Shown here: positions 9,873-19,210 of the stretch, one piece after another | Position numbering within the stretch: position 1 is the first letter of the stretch | How the letters are laid out: every line of letters starts with the position of its first letter | DNA from: Hymenopellis radicata | Lineage: Eukaryota; Basidiomycota; Agaricomycetes; Agaricales; Physalacriaceae | Direction of reading: 5' to 3' | DNA length: 27,007 bases | Assembly (NCBI GenBank): GCA_015501595.1 | Contig: JADNRX010000673.1 | Span: forward strand, 1 to 27,007 | Notes under the pieces: model-generated | Told to the model about the DNA's origin: nothing | The model's database searches: none | The model's input: only the letters and a program-made list of their open reading frames with translations | Position numbers and translations under genes: made by a program

Positions 9873-10241
9873 AAGTCGAAGAAGAAGGCAAACCTTGAAT
9901 TTGCCCGTGACACGCGTACGGACATCGTGACGTGGACGTGTAGTAGTAGTAAATTTGTGAAGTGAATTGAGTGAAAGAATGAGCAGTGCTTGCTCGTTAT
10001 CTGTTGCATTTCAACTCGAGGCCTCTCTGAATTTCAGATATGGTGTGAACGAAATAAATTACTCGACAACCATATATAGAGACATAGACAGATACTACCC
10101 ATATCACTACTTCACCATAACAGACCTTCGATGTATCATTCAAGCGCCAACACATGCACACAAATCAAACGCCTCCCACAGACATCCCTCCACCGCTTCA
10201 AGTCATCATCAGAGCACAAATGAGGGAACGCCTCACCACGC

Positions 10242-11909
10242 TTAAAGTCCCCTTCCAGCTCCACAACCTCTAGCGCACCATACTATACCAACCATAGACA
10301 AAAACTCGCTGCTAGTGAACGCCCAATTCGGAAAAACCCGAGGGCGTATAGTAACATGCAGGGCAATGTCCAGCGTCTTCAGCCGAGGTGCATACTTCGG
10401 CCTCAGGCTGCCTACTGCACTTTTCTCTCCCAGAAAGCGTGTCAACGCAGACATCATGTCGTCAATTCCCGGTAGCCCTCCAGACGAGATCAACAGTGTC
10501 TCCAGATCCGGGACGAGGGACAGCAGCATGCCCATCGAGTCTCCATCCCATTCTGCGAACCGCAAACGAAGAGAGGAAAGGCGACAGCGCGAGTGCTGCA
10601 GGAGGCTAACCACGCAGGGAAATAAACCCTGGACGAAGCAGTCACCATCCTTACCGGCGTCCAAATTCGTGAGGTTTGGTAGCGAGACACAATTAATGGA
10701 GCCACACTCGGCGACTGAAAGGGACGTGATGTTGGTGTATACGGCGCGCGCAGTATGAAGCGGAGGAGGTGCTGGCCAAGTGACAACATCAAAGAACCAA
10801 CTTTGGCGACGGTGAATAAGGTTCGTCAGCTTGGGATATTTGCGAAGGACATCGGATACGGTAGGAGTGTGACAAGAAAACCTTGAATCTGTAGCAGCTG
10901 AGTGGTTGACTCGCAGATACCGGAGGTTCTGCTTAGCACAAGGATCCAACAGCACATGTCCAAGCGGGATACTGCACAAGTCCACGTGTGAGAGCTCCGG
11001 CGCAATCTCAAACGCCGAAACCATATCTCTGCGCTCAGATCCCACAGAATCCAAGCACAAGTCGAGTTTCACGGACCGCAGCAGGGGGATCCGCCCATGG
11101 ACATCCCCCAGGAGCAGCGCCTCCGCAAGACTCATGCCCATAAACTCGACGTGTCGCCACCTCGACGAGTGTTGCATTAATAGGGAAAGAAGCTGGCTAT
11201 TAGTACGGACCTTCCGCTCTTCATTGCGTAGTGAGCGGCCGCAAGTGAACGCGAAGTCGAGAGGAACTTTGCACGAGCGCTCCAGCACCATTCGGAGGGG
11301 GGACAAGCCGTACGACGAGTTCGAAGCTTGTTCTCCGGAAATCAAAAACCGAGACCACAGCCGCGGACAGTGATGGGATATACGGCGCCACTTTTGGCAG
11401 ACCTGGCCGATTCTGTAGACCGGATCCCGCCGATCAAAGACATCCATCCCGTCGTCACTGGACTGAGGGACGAAGAGGAAGATCTGTTGCCAGATTTCCG
11501 GGGGTAATTGACGTACGGTCGAACTCACGGACCGGACTTGCTCTCGAAGGCGCTGCAAGTCTCTACGCTGTGCCGTTTGCTTCTCGATGATGGATGTACA
11601 CTGGGCTGTCAAGGAGATGATGGATGATACAGCAGATGTATCAGCTATGGCGGTATCTAGTTGTACAATCAAGTTGTCAAGAAGACTAGTCCCCTCTGAG
11701 ACGAAGACGGCATCCTGGAACGAAGGCGAATCATTCGTGCGAAAGAGGCGGGAGATGGTCATGGGGAGACATTTTGCAAACAATAAAGGTTGGTGCACGT
11801 CTTTTGATACAGAGGCAGTATCGTCGAGTGCAGCACTTTCACTCGCAAAGATGTGGGATGCCGCCGACGCGGTTGGCGTGCTGGAGAGTTGGTTGTTGCT
11901 CGAAGACAT
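10242..11909 (-). CDS. F-box-like/LRR protein, altered C-terminus
   Basis: A single uninterrupted frame of 555 residues starts at ATG 11909 (MSSSNNQLSS), the position matching the starts of its two relatives. Order of parts: a Ser/Thr-rich N-terminus, a helical stretch at about 75-130 (LREQVRSVSSTVRQ), an F-box at about 134-190 (LPPEIWQQIFLFV, then YRIGQVCQKWRRISHHCPRLWS), then LRR-like repeats to the end. After WAFTSSEFLSMVG the frame departs from the relative at 19211-20901 because of an 8-nt deletion near 10280-10290. The older C-terminal frame (GALEVVEL onward) can still be followed to a TGA at 10136-10138. Probable role: SCF substrate receptor. It may work with the changed tail or be an early pseudogene. 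Confidence 0.8.
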   Translation of the reverse strand: MSSSNNQLSSTPTASAASHIFASESAALDDTASVSKDVHQPLLFAKCLPMTISRLFRTNDSPSFQDAVFVSEGTSLLDNLIVQLDTAIADTSAVSSIISLTAQCTSIIEKQTAQRRDLQRLREQVRSVSSTVRQLPPEIWQQIFLFVPQSSDDGMDVFDRRDPVYRIGQVCQKWRRISHHCPRLWSRFLISGEQASNSSYGLSPLRMVLERSCKVPLDFAFTCGRSLRNEERKVRTNSQLLSLLMQHSSRWRHVEFMGMSLAEALLLGDVHGRIPLLRSVKLDLCLDSVGSERRDMVSAFEIAPELSHVDLCSIPLGHVLLDPCAKQNLRYLRVNHSAATDSRFSCHTPTVSDVLRKYPKLTNLIHRRQSWFFDVVTWPAPPPLHTARAVYTNITSLSVAECGSINCVSLPNLTNLDAGKDGDCFVQGLFPCVVSLLQHSRCRLSSLRLRFAEWDGDSMGMLLSLVPDLETLLISSGGLPGIDDMMSALTRFLGEKSAVGSLRPKYAPRLKTLDIALHVTIRPRVFPNWAFTSSEFLSMVGIVWCARGCGAGRGL

Positions 11910-12083
11910 GATGATAGTTAAATTGTGTTGCAATCTAGTCTCCTTGTCAGTCGGAAATACGTTGAAAATGCACAGGACATACGAGACTGAAGTTGAAGCT
12001 TGGTAGAAACAAAGATGATAATGGTCGACCGACTGTGATCCCGCTCTTAATACTGATAGAGGTTGAAGATGCTAAATTTAAAT

Positions 12084-12118
12084 AAACAGAGCGACCCATT
12101 GTTCACTGTTAAACGTTC
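12084..12118 (-). promoter_or_regulatory. conserved AACAATGG promoter box
   Basis: Read towards the gene it contains GAACGTTTAACAGTG, then AACAATGGGTCGCTC, then TGTTTA. The same 35-bp box precedes the relatives starting at 16171 and 20901. The AACAATGG core lies 186 bp before the ATG at 11909. Confidence 0.55.
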
Positions 12119-12119
12119 A

Positions 12120-12240
12120 AAATAGGTAATTAGTACTACCGGCCCTGTTGAAACAATGGCCCGTCAACGTCCACAATGGTGATGGACATTTCTCAATCCC
12201 CAGCTGGGAAGCAAAGACGCGCATGTGAGAGCCCAGTCAG
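12120..12240 (-). repeat. upstream promoter module, copy a
   Basis: Beyond the 35-bp box, this flank (read on the minus strand: ATGCGCGTCT, CATTGTGGACG, GGTAGTACTAATTACC) matches a second copy at 12590-12722 and the flank of the plus-strand gene at 15853-15960. It holds two further ACAATGG cores. Confidence 0.5.
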
Positions 12241-12589
12241 GTCTGAATCTGGTATAAATTTTAGCAGAGAATACCTTACCAGTCCATAAAGGGTCCATAG
12301 GTAGCATTCAACACGTATGTCTTCTGTCGCCTGGTGTTCCTTGTAGATCCGCTCGCCCTGGAGTCCGAATGGGGAGAACTAGTTGGTGGAATTTGATGTG
12401 GGCGTCGTCGCGAGGACTGGTTTGAGTTATCCTGGTTCCTCACGACAACAAGTTGAAGCCTCCTCGCGAGTACTACAAGCCATAGTTACTGCGTGCGGCG
12501 GATGGATTTCCACGCTATCCATCTTGTGGATGAAAGTGGACGTCTTTTGGAGGTTGTAAGTAAACGGGATGAAAAGTTCAATGTTCAGA
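12241..12589. other. no recognised feature
   Basis: This sequence lies between two copies of the promoter module. A TATAAATT is present at about 12253 on the plus strand, but no supported gene follows. I see no open frame with family resemblance on either strand. Confidence 0.35.
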
Positions 12590-12722
12590 AGAGGTAACTA
12601 CCGCCCCCATTGCAAATCTTCATGGCATCAGCGTGGTCCACATGTACAATGGGGTTGTTGGACAGTTTTCGATCCTCCCCTAACAAGCAAACAAGGAGCG
12701 AGACGCGCATCGGAGAAGCGCG
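12590..12722 (-). repeat. orphan promoter module, copy b
   Basis: On the minus strand this reads CGCGTCTCGCTCCTTGTTTG, then GATCGAAAACT, then GTGGACCACGCTGATG, and closely matches 15853-15960 of the plus strand (inverted arrangement). It also matches copy a at 12120-12240. No gene is directly attached to it. Confidence 0.5.
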
Positions 12723-12954
12723 TTCATGTCACGAATGAATAAGTCTGAAGGCTCGAAGGTAGTTTATTACAGGCTGAGAATTCGAAGAGCGATCAGGACT
12801 GCGAGCTGTAACTCTAGGATGGCTGTGACGAGGAATACAAGGCGTTGAGAGAACAAAACTTTGATTGCAGGGGACGTAGGAGAAAATCGCGCCCTGTTTC
12901 CATTCCGGCGTACAGGACGATGACGTCTGTAGCAGTGAGCGAGTTGGTCGACAT

Positions 12955-13520
12955 GTAGACCGGCAAATGCCGGTCATGTCTTGAAGCGGACGACCAAGCG
13001 GACGACCAACTTCACGCTTCACGTTCTTATCTGCGCGTTTCCTTGCTTATTTTCGTGTGGCTATCATGGACTTTTTCCGCACCGTCAGGACAACTTGGAG
13101 TTGGGCAACCATATCAGCCAATGCAAGGCTGGAACCACTTTGGTCTGAGTGGATGGAACGCGCTATACAGCGTTGAGAAGAGGGCGGGCCATAGAAGCCA
13201 TTCGGGGTGAGCGGCTCCAGCTCTGCTCCTACTATAGCTGATCTCCTTGGAGACGCTTAGACGAGTCTGTGGCCGCGTTAGGGCTACGAGTCGCCTACCG
13301 CAATCCTTCTCAAAACATATGTTCTTACCGGCGCATCGGTTAGGTTTTATTTACTCTTCAACGAACACCAACTCTGACCTTATGCCCATTTCTAGCATTT
13401 GCTTCAGATCTCTTCCCTTGTTCATCTGTCATCATCTTAACGAAGCTGGACCACCGCCTTACACGAAATCCGAAAGAGCATCGAGCAAGGACGATTCACC
13501 ATTTACGGGCCAGCCTGAAC
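12955..13520 (+). repeat. direct repeat, copy 1, starting at the palindrome
   Basis: Starting at the palindrome at 12960 and running through TGGAGTTGGGCAACCATA (near 13100) and CATTTCTAGCATTTGCT (near 13385), this block matches 15252-15650 in the same orientation, with indels. Small open frames in the two copies are not conserved in frame, so the repeat appears non-coding or long decayed. Confidence 0.5.
12960..12973. repeat. 14-bp palindrome with CGG-N6-CCG core
   Basis: CCGGCAAATGCCGG is identical to the copy at 1250-1263. Here the dyad extends one base on each side (A..T). It marks the left part of the direct repeat 12955-13520 and is followed by TCATGTCTTGAA, as at 15257. Confidence 0.55.
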
Positions 13521-13849
13521 CAAATCCTTGCTGAGGACTCATATGTCACCCTCCTATCAACATTGAAAGTGCCCGCTCTCAGCATTTCCGTGATTTTTCT
13601 CGTAACTTCGGCGTTATATTGCAGAGGAGGAGATATAATCATATACCACGGCGGCTTACGCGTCAACCGACGAGAATACGAATTCACCTCTTTGTTGATT
13701 GGATTCGGGGTCAAAAAATTGGATACTGCTCTCTGGTGCATGCGTGCCGGACAGGCGAATTGTCATGAAATGGCTAGCGGCCTTGGCGACATTGGGTACA
13801 TTCTTGTCATCATTATTCTTTAAGCCATCGACAACGCCTAACACCGCGC

Positions 13850-14239
13850 ACGCCTTCCTCCAGCTCCCGACGTGCTACATCGCATTGTGTACCTGTATAT
13901 GACCGGCGTCTCTCCGTCCCTTCCGTTGCGGGACAACCTGCCTAATTTGAGGACGCTCTACCTAGGAAAGGGCGGTGGGAGCACGTACAGCTTTGGCGTC
14001 GTTTTCGGCTCAACGCCAGGTTGGAGATGCTGATAACAAGCGAGTTGTCGCTGGATGGGTTAGCATTGGGGAGTGTCAGGCGGTGTAGAGCATATCGCAT
14101 GTCGCTGGAGGTACTTCCTCCGGGGTTGATCAACATGCCGAAGTGCAGTTGAAGGCAACTCAGTGATCGGCTTCGGAGGAAGTGCACCTTCTCATGTTGG
14201 ACGCGACCGCTTCTGAAGGCGTTGTTGTCATGTCTTTGA
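13850..14239 (+). pseudogene. LRR-like relic
   Basis: Several frames give LRR-type text in order. LPNLRTLYLGKGGG appears near 13940-13980 and LNARLEMLITSELSLDGLAL near 14010-14070. EEVHLLMLDATASEGVVVMSL, at about 14176-14240, is followed one frame off by PSLREVKACL. This pattern is that of the repeat region of F-box/LRR proteins, broken by several frameshifts and without a recognisable F-box. It continues into the open two-exon frame at 14240. Confidence 0.35.
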
Positions 14240-14643
14240 ATGCCGAGTCTTCGCGAGGTGAAGGCGTGTTTGATGCGTTCGACGCAGAGAGCGGCAAGCG
14301 ATATGCTTCGAGATGTGCTTCAACTGGTGCTAGACTTTGCTGTTCTGGTTGGCCGATTGAAGAGGCAGCAGTTGGAGGAGTATGACGCTGCGTCTTTGTT
14401 GGAGAACTTGTATCTGAAGTTCAGGTTGAAGATGGCGGAGCTGGTAAGTATCCAATGTTAGCGATATACGGAAAACTAAACTGTGCGACTGTTTAGGTGA
14501 AAACATTAAAGGCGATGGTCGATAAGAACGTGGGATCCGACTCTTCGATTTCTACGCGAGTCATCTTTAGGGAGGGATATAGGTATATACGACGGCTTCC
14601 TGGAGGGACTAAAGCCGGTACTTCGGTACTGATGACGTGGTGA
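14240..14643 (+). CDS. small two-exon frame, LRR-protein tail
   Basis: An ATG at 14240 (MPSLREVKAC) opens 68 codons, then a canonical 53-nt intron at 14444-14496 (GTAAGT, ACTAAA branch-like sequence, TTTAG) joins in phase to 48 more codons ending TGA 14641-14643, giving 116 residues. The product is mostly helical (KRQQLEEYDAASLLENLYLK). The first residues look like the end of a leucine-rich repeat that continues upstream in another frame, so the ATG may only be an internal methionine of a decayed gene. I recognise no named family. The well-formed intron is the best argument that this was recently a real gene. Confidence 0.35.
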
Positions 14644-14823
14644 CGGAATATGGGCTTCAAGGACGGAGAGTTTCTTGTACGGGAAGTGAAGATTGGTACA
14701 AATTTCCATTCAATGTTGTATTTACTAATAGGCTCACGCCAGATTTGAGGACCCGAGTGTAGACTCCAGCGTTCGTCTATTTAATATGTGGTAATGTACA
14801 ACGTTGTACCGTTATGCTGGTGA

Positions 14824-15200
14824 GTGCTCTTCTCCACGTCTGACCTCGCAAACAATAACAAGGACCCGGAAGATGGAGGCCCTTTCGACGTGGTCGTCGA
14901 TTCGGAATTTCTACCGCGCTATGCTCTGGCCTTACTCTTCGTCTCCATGCGCACGCTGCCCCTTTGCCCGAACGTCATTATTTCGACGATTCGAAGGATA
15001 GAGTTCGATCTGCTCCGGCGGTAACCGGTAATGCAATGTCGTCCACCTACATCCACTTGATGGTTACTGTGGACATCCACCCGACGCTCAGCCGTGATCG
15101 GCGTCGGAATGCGAGCTATGTGCTGCAACAGCGACGCGGACAGAGGATAGACACGTTGAATGTTGCGCGGGAAGCCCTGTCGACGAGTAAGGCGTTCTGA
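14824..15200 (+). pseudogene. coding-like relic, possible F-box/LRR C-terminus
   Basis: Two overlapping plus frames give plausible protein text. The first contains DPEDGGPFDVVVDSEFLPRY and ends IEFDLLRR at 15022-15024. The second contains MSSTYIHLMVTVDIHP and ends NVAREALSTSKAF at 15200. They would join with one frameshift near 15000-15040. The style resembles the C-terminal part of fungal F-box/LRR proteins (RRGQRIDTLNV), but there is no decisive motif. Confidence 0.25.
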
Positions 15201-15251
15201 TTAATCCGTGTCTGTTAGCTCAGCCTTACTCATGATGGGACGGAAATAAAG

Positions 15252-15650
15252 CAGAGCGGCAAATGCCGGTCATGTCTTGAAAAGGACGACCATCATCGAC
15301 AACACGCTTCACGACCGATATCTGTTTACTTCACGGCTGAAGGCGTACGCCAATCGACCTCGTCCCAAGCTGGAGTTGGGCAACCATACTGATATCAACC
15401 AACGCCTATAACGATGGCGAGCTACGGATCCTTCTTAGAGCAGGCAATTCTTCGACTCGTAATTCCCACTGGCGGACACATCGGTTGGAACACCAGCTCT
15501 GACCTTGTGCCCATTTCCAGCATTTGCTCCATACTGCTTCCCCTAATGACGCGGCTATATCTCATCATCTTAACGAAGCCCGCCGTTAACTTAAGCAAAT
15601 TCGGAAAGAGCATCGAGAAAGATCTCTATTACTTGGACCAACGCGAAAAC
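15252..15650 (+). repeat. direct repeat, copy 2
   Basis: This is the second copy of the block at 12955-13520. It again starts at the palindrome, includes TGGAGTTGGGCAACCATA near 15370 and CATTTCCAGCATTTGCT near 15510, and fades after about 15640. The two copies bracket the LRR-like relics at 13850-15200. Confidence 0.5.
15257..15268. repeat. palindrome with CGG-N6-CCG core
   Basis: CGGCAAATGCCG keeps both triplets and the six-base spacer; the outer base on the left is changed compared with 12960. It is followed by GTCATGTCTTGAA as in the first repeat copy. Confidence 0.5.
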
Positions 15651-15852
15651 AGTTCACATCGTACCCATCCCCGCTGGTGTTACCAAGGATGGCGTGTCAT
15701 ACTTAATTTGCAGATTGGTTTCAAACATTCCCGATAAGCATTTTCATGAACACGGTTTTTCTTTAATGAACTGGTAAGGTAGTCTGTTCAATCCATGTCT
15801 GTTTCCTAAACCTCATAACAGAGGAAATAATGATGGTGTTTATGGTGCCCTT
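15651..15852. other. intergenic, nothing recognised
   Basis: This stretch lies between direct-repeat copy 2 and the promoter module of the gene starting at 16171. No gene or conserved element was seen. Confidence 0.35.
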
Positions 15853-15999
15853 CGAATGTGCGTCTCGCTCCTTGTTTGCTTGGTAGGTAAGGATCGAAAA
15901 CTTGACCATTGTGGACCACGCTGATGCGCCATTATGATTTCAAATAGCGATCGTTACCTGTTTGAACGTTTAACAGCAAACAATGGGTCGCTCTGTTTG
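15853..15999 (+). promoter_or_regulatory. promoter module with conserved AACAATGG box
   Basis: The module contains GTGCGTCTCGCTCCTTGTTTG, GATCGAAAACTT and GTGGACCACGCTGATG, then the 35-bp box (15964-15999) with AACAATGG at 15979-15986, 184 bp before the ATG at 16171. It mirrors the module 12590-12722 and the box 12084-12118 on the other strand, so the two flanking genes are divergent copies with their promoters. Confidence 0.55.
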
Positions 16000-16023
16000 T
16001 TTCGATTTGGCGTCTTCAACGTC

Positions 16024-16030
16024 TATAAGA
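16024..16030 (+). promoter_or_regulatory. TATA box
   Basis: TATAAGA in the context GTCTATAAGAGGG lies 141 bp before the ATG at 16171 and 38 bp after the AACAATGG core. Confidence 0.45.
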
Positions 16031-16170
16031 GGGAGCGCACACTCCCGTGACCGTCATCCCCTTTGTTTCTACCAGCAGTCGACTCCAGCACTTTCCTGTA
16101 TGTCTTGTTTATGTTCGTCTTATTTTCGACTGATGAGGTGCCTAGGTTACAACAAAACTCAACTATCATA

Positions 16171-17952
16171 ATGTCTTCGAGCTCGAGTAGCGATATTCAG
16201 CTCTTTAGCAGGCCTCCCGCGCCGGCGCCATCCAGCATCGTCGCAAGTGGAAATTCGACGCCCTTCATTCAACAACCCTTGTCACTTCCGACATGTCTCC
16301 CCTCAAACATCCAAGGCCTTCTCATAACCATTAAACATCTCCTTCATACCAATCACCCGCCTTCCCCGCAGGACTCTGTTGTGATCTCGGAGGTTATCCG
16401 TCTCATAGACGACCAGGTTGCACGATTGGACACCGCGATGGCTCTTCCGTCGACTGCTCTACCCCATATTTCCACGAGACCCTTTCGCATGCCATGGCAC
16501 CAGTCTGCATCCCGCGACGAGCAAAAGACACAGCGCGCGGACGTGCGGCGCCTTCGAGCGCAGATCCAATCGCTCAATTCGACTGTACGTCGATTACCGC
16601 CAGAGATCTGGCAGGAGGTCTTCCTCTTCGTCCGGAATCATGAAGCGGAAGTGGATGTCTTTAGTCTGCTGGATCCCGTCTACATGGTTGGCCAGGTGTG
16701 CCAACTGTGGCGCCGCGTATCCCAGTCCTGCCCTCGCCTATGGTCTCGGTTCCTCGTTTCCTCGACCAAGTTACTGAAGTTGTCGTGGTGTGTGTCCCGC
16801 CTTCGCATGGTGCTGGAGCGTTCGGGCAGTCTTCCCCTCGACTTCACATTCTCATACCGACCGGGCGGAAGAAGATATAGCGACACGCGGGAGGCGCCCG
16901 CAGAACTGCTTACCCTGTTGATGCAATATTCGTCCCAGTGGCGATCCGCTGAGTTTATAACCATAACCTTTGCGGAGGCGCTCCTCCTTGAGAATGTTCG
17001 AGGGCGAGTTCCGGAGATCCACTCAGTGCTGCTAAGCCTGAACCGGGAGAAATTCGAACCTGAGCAGACAAATATGATATCGGCGTTCGAGATCGCGCCG
17101 AAGCTCTCGCAAGTGGTGTTGGGCACTCTCCCACTGGGACATGTGTTACTTGACTCGGGTGTCAAGCAGCAGCTACAGTGTCTGAGGATCAAGCATTACG
17201 AAGGTTCCGATCTAATGTACTCACACGGCACCCCTTCGTTGTCCGCAATTCTTCACGACTATCCCAATCTCACGACCGTTCGTATCTCCTTCGACACCGT
17301 TGGGGAATTCCGTATCCTTGCATGGCCAACACCCCCTCCGCCGAGCGCGCCTCGCTGTGTCTACCCCAAGCTCACATCCCTCGCTGTCGCGGAGGGCGAG
17401 TGCCTGAACCACATCTCGCTGCCCAACCTCGTCGATTTGCACGTGGGCTTAAACGCCAGGGAGTACATCCCCGGACTGCTTCCCTGTATCATTGGCCTCT
17501 TCCAGCACTCGCGCTGCAGCCTTTTGTCCCTGCATCTCCACTATCCGAAATGGGACGCGGCGTCGCTGGGTGCGCTGCTGGAGCTCGTTCCGGACCTGGA
17601 GGAATTGTCGATCTCGTTTGAGGGCGCGGGCGTTGATGACATGCTGCGGACCTTGACTCGGTATCTGGGAGAGAAAGACGGCGGTGGCAGGCCGAGATAT
17701 GTCCCTCGCCTGAAGACGCTGTTCATCCGGTCGAGGAGGCACAATCCACGGCCGAAGTGGGCCTTCATCGATCCGATGTTTTTGGATATGGTGTCTATGC
17801 GCGCCGCGCAGCCTTGCGGTCCCAGATTGGAGGTTGTTCGCCTGCGCGGCAATTGTGACGCTACTGAGGTGTTCCCGTTTGATGATTGGGAGCGATGGGA
17901 TGATATGAATGATAGGGGTTTGCTTGATGTGTCTGTGAGCTATTTCAACTGA
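16171..17952 (+). CDS. F-box-like/LRR protein, intact
   Basis: One open frame of 593 residues starts at ATG 16171 (MSSSSSSDIQ), the start shared with its relatives; the codons upstream are open but not conserved. Parts in order: a Ser/Pro-rich N-terminus, a helical stretch at about 68-139 (IRLIDDQVARLDTA, LRAQIQSLNSTVRR), an F-box at about 141-195 (LPPEIWQEVFLFV, then YMVGQVCQLWRRVSQSCPRLWS), then LRR-like repeats to the end (YPKLTSLAV, LPNLVDLHVG, LVPDLEELSI), closing with VSVSYFN. By family it is the substrate receptor of an SCF ubiquitin ligase in nucleus or cytosol; the target is unknown. It is the only long family member here without any visible break, and so the best candidate for a working gene. 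Confidence 0.88.
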   Translation: MSSSSSSDIQLFSRPPAPAPSSIVASGNSTPFIQQPLSLPTCLPSNIQGLLITIKHLLHTNHPPSPQDSVVISEVIRLIDDQVARLDTAMALPSTALPHISTRPFRMPWHQSASRDEQKTQRADVRRLRAQIQSLNSTVRRLPPEIWQEVFLFVRNHEAEVDVFSLLDPVYMVGQVCQLWRRVSQSCPRLWSRFLVSSTKLLKLSWCVSRLRMVLERSGSLPLDFTFSYRPGGRRYSDTREAPAELLTLLMQYSSQWRSAEFITITFAEALLLENVRGRVPEIHSVLLSLNREKFEPEQTNMISAFEIAPKLSQVVLGTLPLGHVLLDSGVKQQLQCLRIKHYEGSDLMYSHGTPSLSAILHDYPNLTTVRISFDTVGEFRILAWPTPPPPSAPRCVYPKLTSLAVAEGECLNHISLPNLVDLHVGLNAREYIPGLLPCIIGLFQHSRCSLLSLHLHYPKWDAASLGALLELVPDLEELSISFEGAGVDDMLRTLTRYLGEKDGGGRPRYVPRLKTLFIRSRRHNPRPKWAFIDPMFLDMVSMRAAQPCGPRLEVVRLRGNCDATEVFPFDDWERWDDMNDRGLLDVSVSYFN

Positions 17953-18329
17953 TCTGTACTTGTGTGGCGTTTTGTGTTTTTGTTTGTCGAGGAGAGAGTA
18001 ATTTATCTTTTCAAGGTGGACCAACTTCTTGTATCAGATGAGCGCGTATATCTGGTGAATATGTAGTAAAGCACTCTATCTGCCCCTCTATCCGAGGTGG
18101 CAATTCGGCGGCCCTTGTTTCCTCGACTGACAGCATGCCATATCCGGAGAAGTTGTCCATCGAGCACGACTCCGACATCAATGTGCTCTTCGGGATGCTA
18201 CACGTCGTTTGAGCACAAGCCAACTTGATTGCCTGGAGATATCACTGCTAATCAGTGCTAAACAAGTACATGGCACTAAGCTCAGAATCATGGAAGCATC
18301 GAACATGTATGTAGGAACATAGGAAAGTC
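17953..18329. other. convergent intergenic region
   Basis: This is the 3' flank of the intact F-box gene and of a minus-strand relic. A 70-codon minus frame at 18011-18223 has no recognisable feature. No terminator motif can be assigned. Confidence 0.3.
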
Positions 18330-19020
18330 CTAGAGTACAGCACCTTCAAGCCAATCCCAACCAGAAAGAGTAATATCCAATCCTTCATCGCGCATCTTCA
18401 AGTTGTACAAAGCAAGGATAACGGTACCGGTAAGATTAGGAAATACTACTCCTATTGAAGGCTGAACTCCAAACAGGAAGCACGCCATCCAGAAATCTCC
18501 ATTCCCTTCATACCTGCGCGATTGAAGCATTCCGACCAAGTTTGCACCTGCACTGGTCCAGCTCTGGTCCTCCCTGGAAAAGACAATGCGTGAGACTGGC
18601 GTTGCCTTGGAATGAATTAGATCCTTCAAACATGGGACCAGCTCGAGGATATCTGCGAGGCGAGCCCCGAATAATGATGAATCTCGTAAACGGAGGGTCG
18701 TAAGAGAACACTTGGAGCCGTGTATGAAAGGTGCGATGAAAGGGAGGGACGATACGGCGCCTCCGTCTGCGACGTCAAGGAACACGAGGGCAGGAAGAGG
18801 CAGGATCCTTGATGGCGAGGTGCTTAAGAGAGATATTCACAATGCGTAGTATTACCGGTCTTGTTTCAACATCGAAATCTGTGGTCTCAACGGAGCTGTC
18901 AAGGTGAACAAGATTGGGACAATGTCGGATAACAAAGAGAGGATCGAGAGGATCGGGAAAGTACGAGTATGATCGCCAAGTGAACGATCTGAGTATGGGA
19001 GTTCAAGGTGGGCGGTGTCG
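18330..19020 (-). pseudogene. 5'-truncated LRR-type (F-box family) relic
   Basis: The last ~150 codons (18330-18785) are open and LRR-like: SKCSLTTLRLRDSSLFGARL, LADILELVPCLKDL, then DEGLDITLSGWDWLEGAVL at the end. Upstream, in another frame, lies PDPLDPLFVIRHCPNLVHLD and ISLKHLAIKDP, the text expected just before; a frameshift is needed near 18775-18790 and another near 19005. No F-box is found upstream before the next gene's 3' end. It is a diverged subgroup, not a direct copy of its neighbours. An alternative reading is a gene with extra introns I did not resolve. Confidence 0.5.
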
Positions 19021-19210
19021 ACTGTGGCGTGTGTCAGTTTTTGGGGCATTGTACTTTACCACATTCCACTCCGTCGTCACAATTGACATGTACTGATAAT
19101 TCGTAATCATTCACTGAGAGTATACTTCAACGTCCACTAACCACGCCATACCCATCGGAGAATTCTTATGTACTGTATACATGCACACACCCCGATGGCA
19201 GACCTTCGTA

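Noticed and set aside
12955..15650. Helitron ends, because of hairpins at repeat boundaries
   Set aside because: No consistent TC start or CTRR end could be placed next to the palindromes, and no Rep/helicase text is present.
17449..18024. 191-codon minus frame opposite the 3' end of the intact F-box gene
   Set aside because: It is antisense to a clearly conserved coding frame and has low-complexity, Arg/Gln-rich composition; a shadow.
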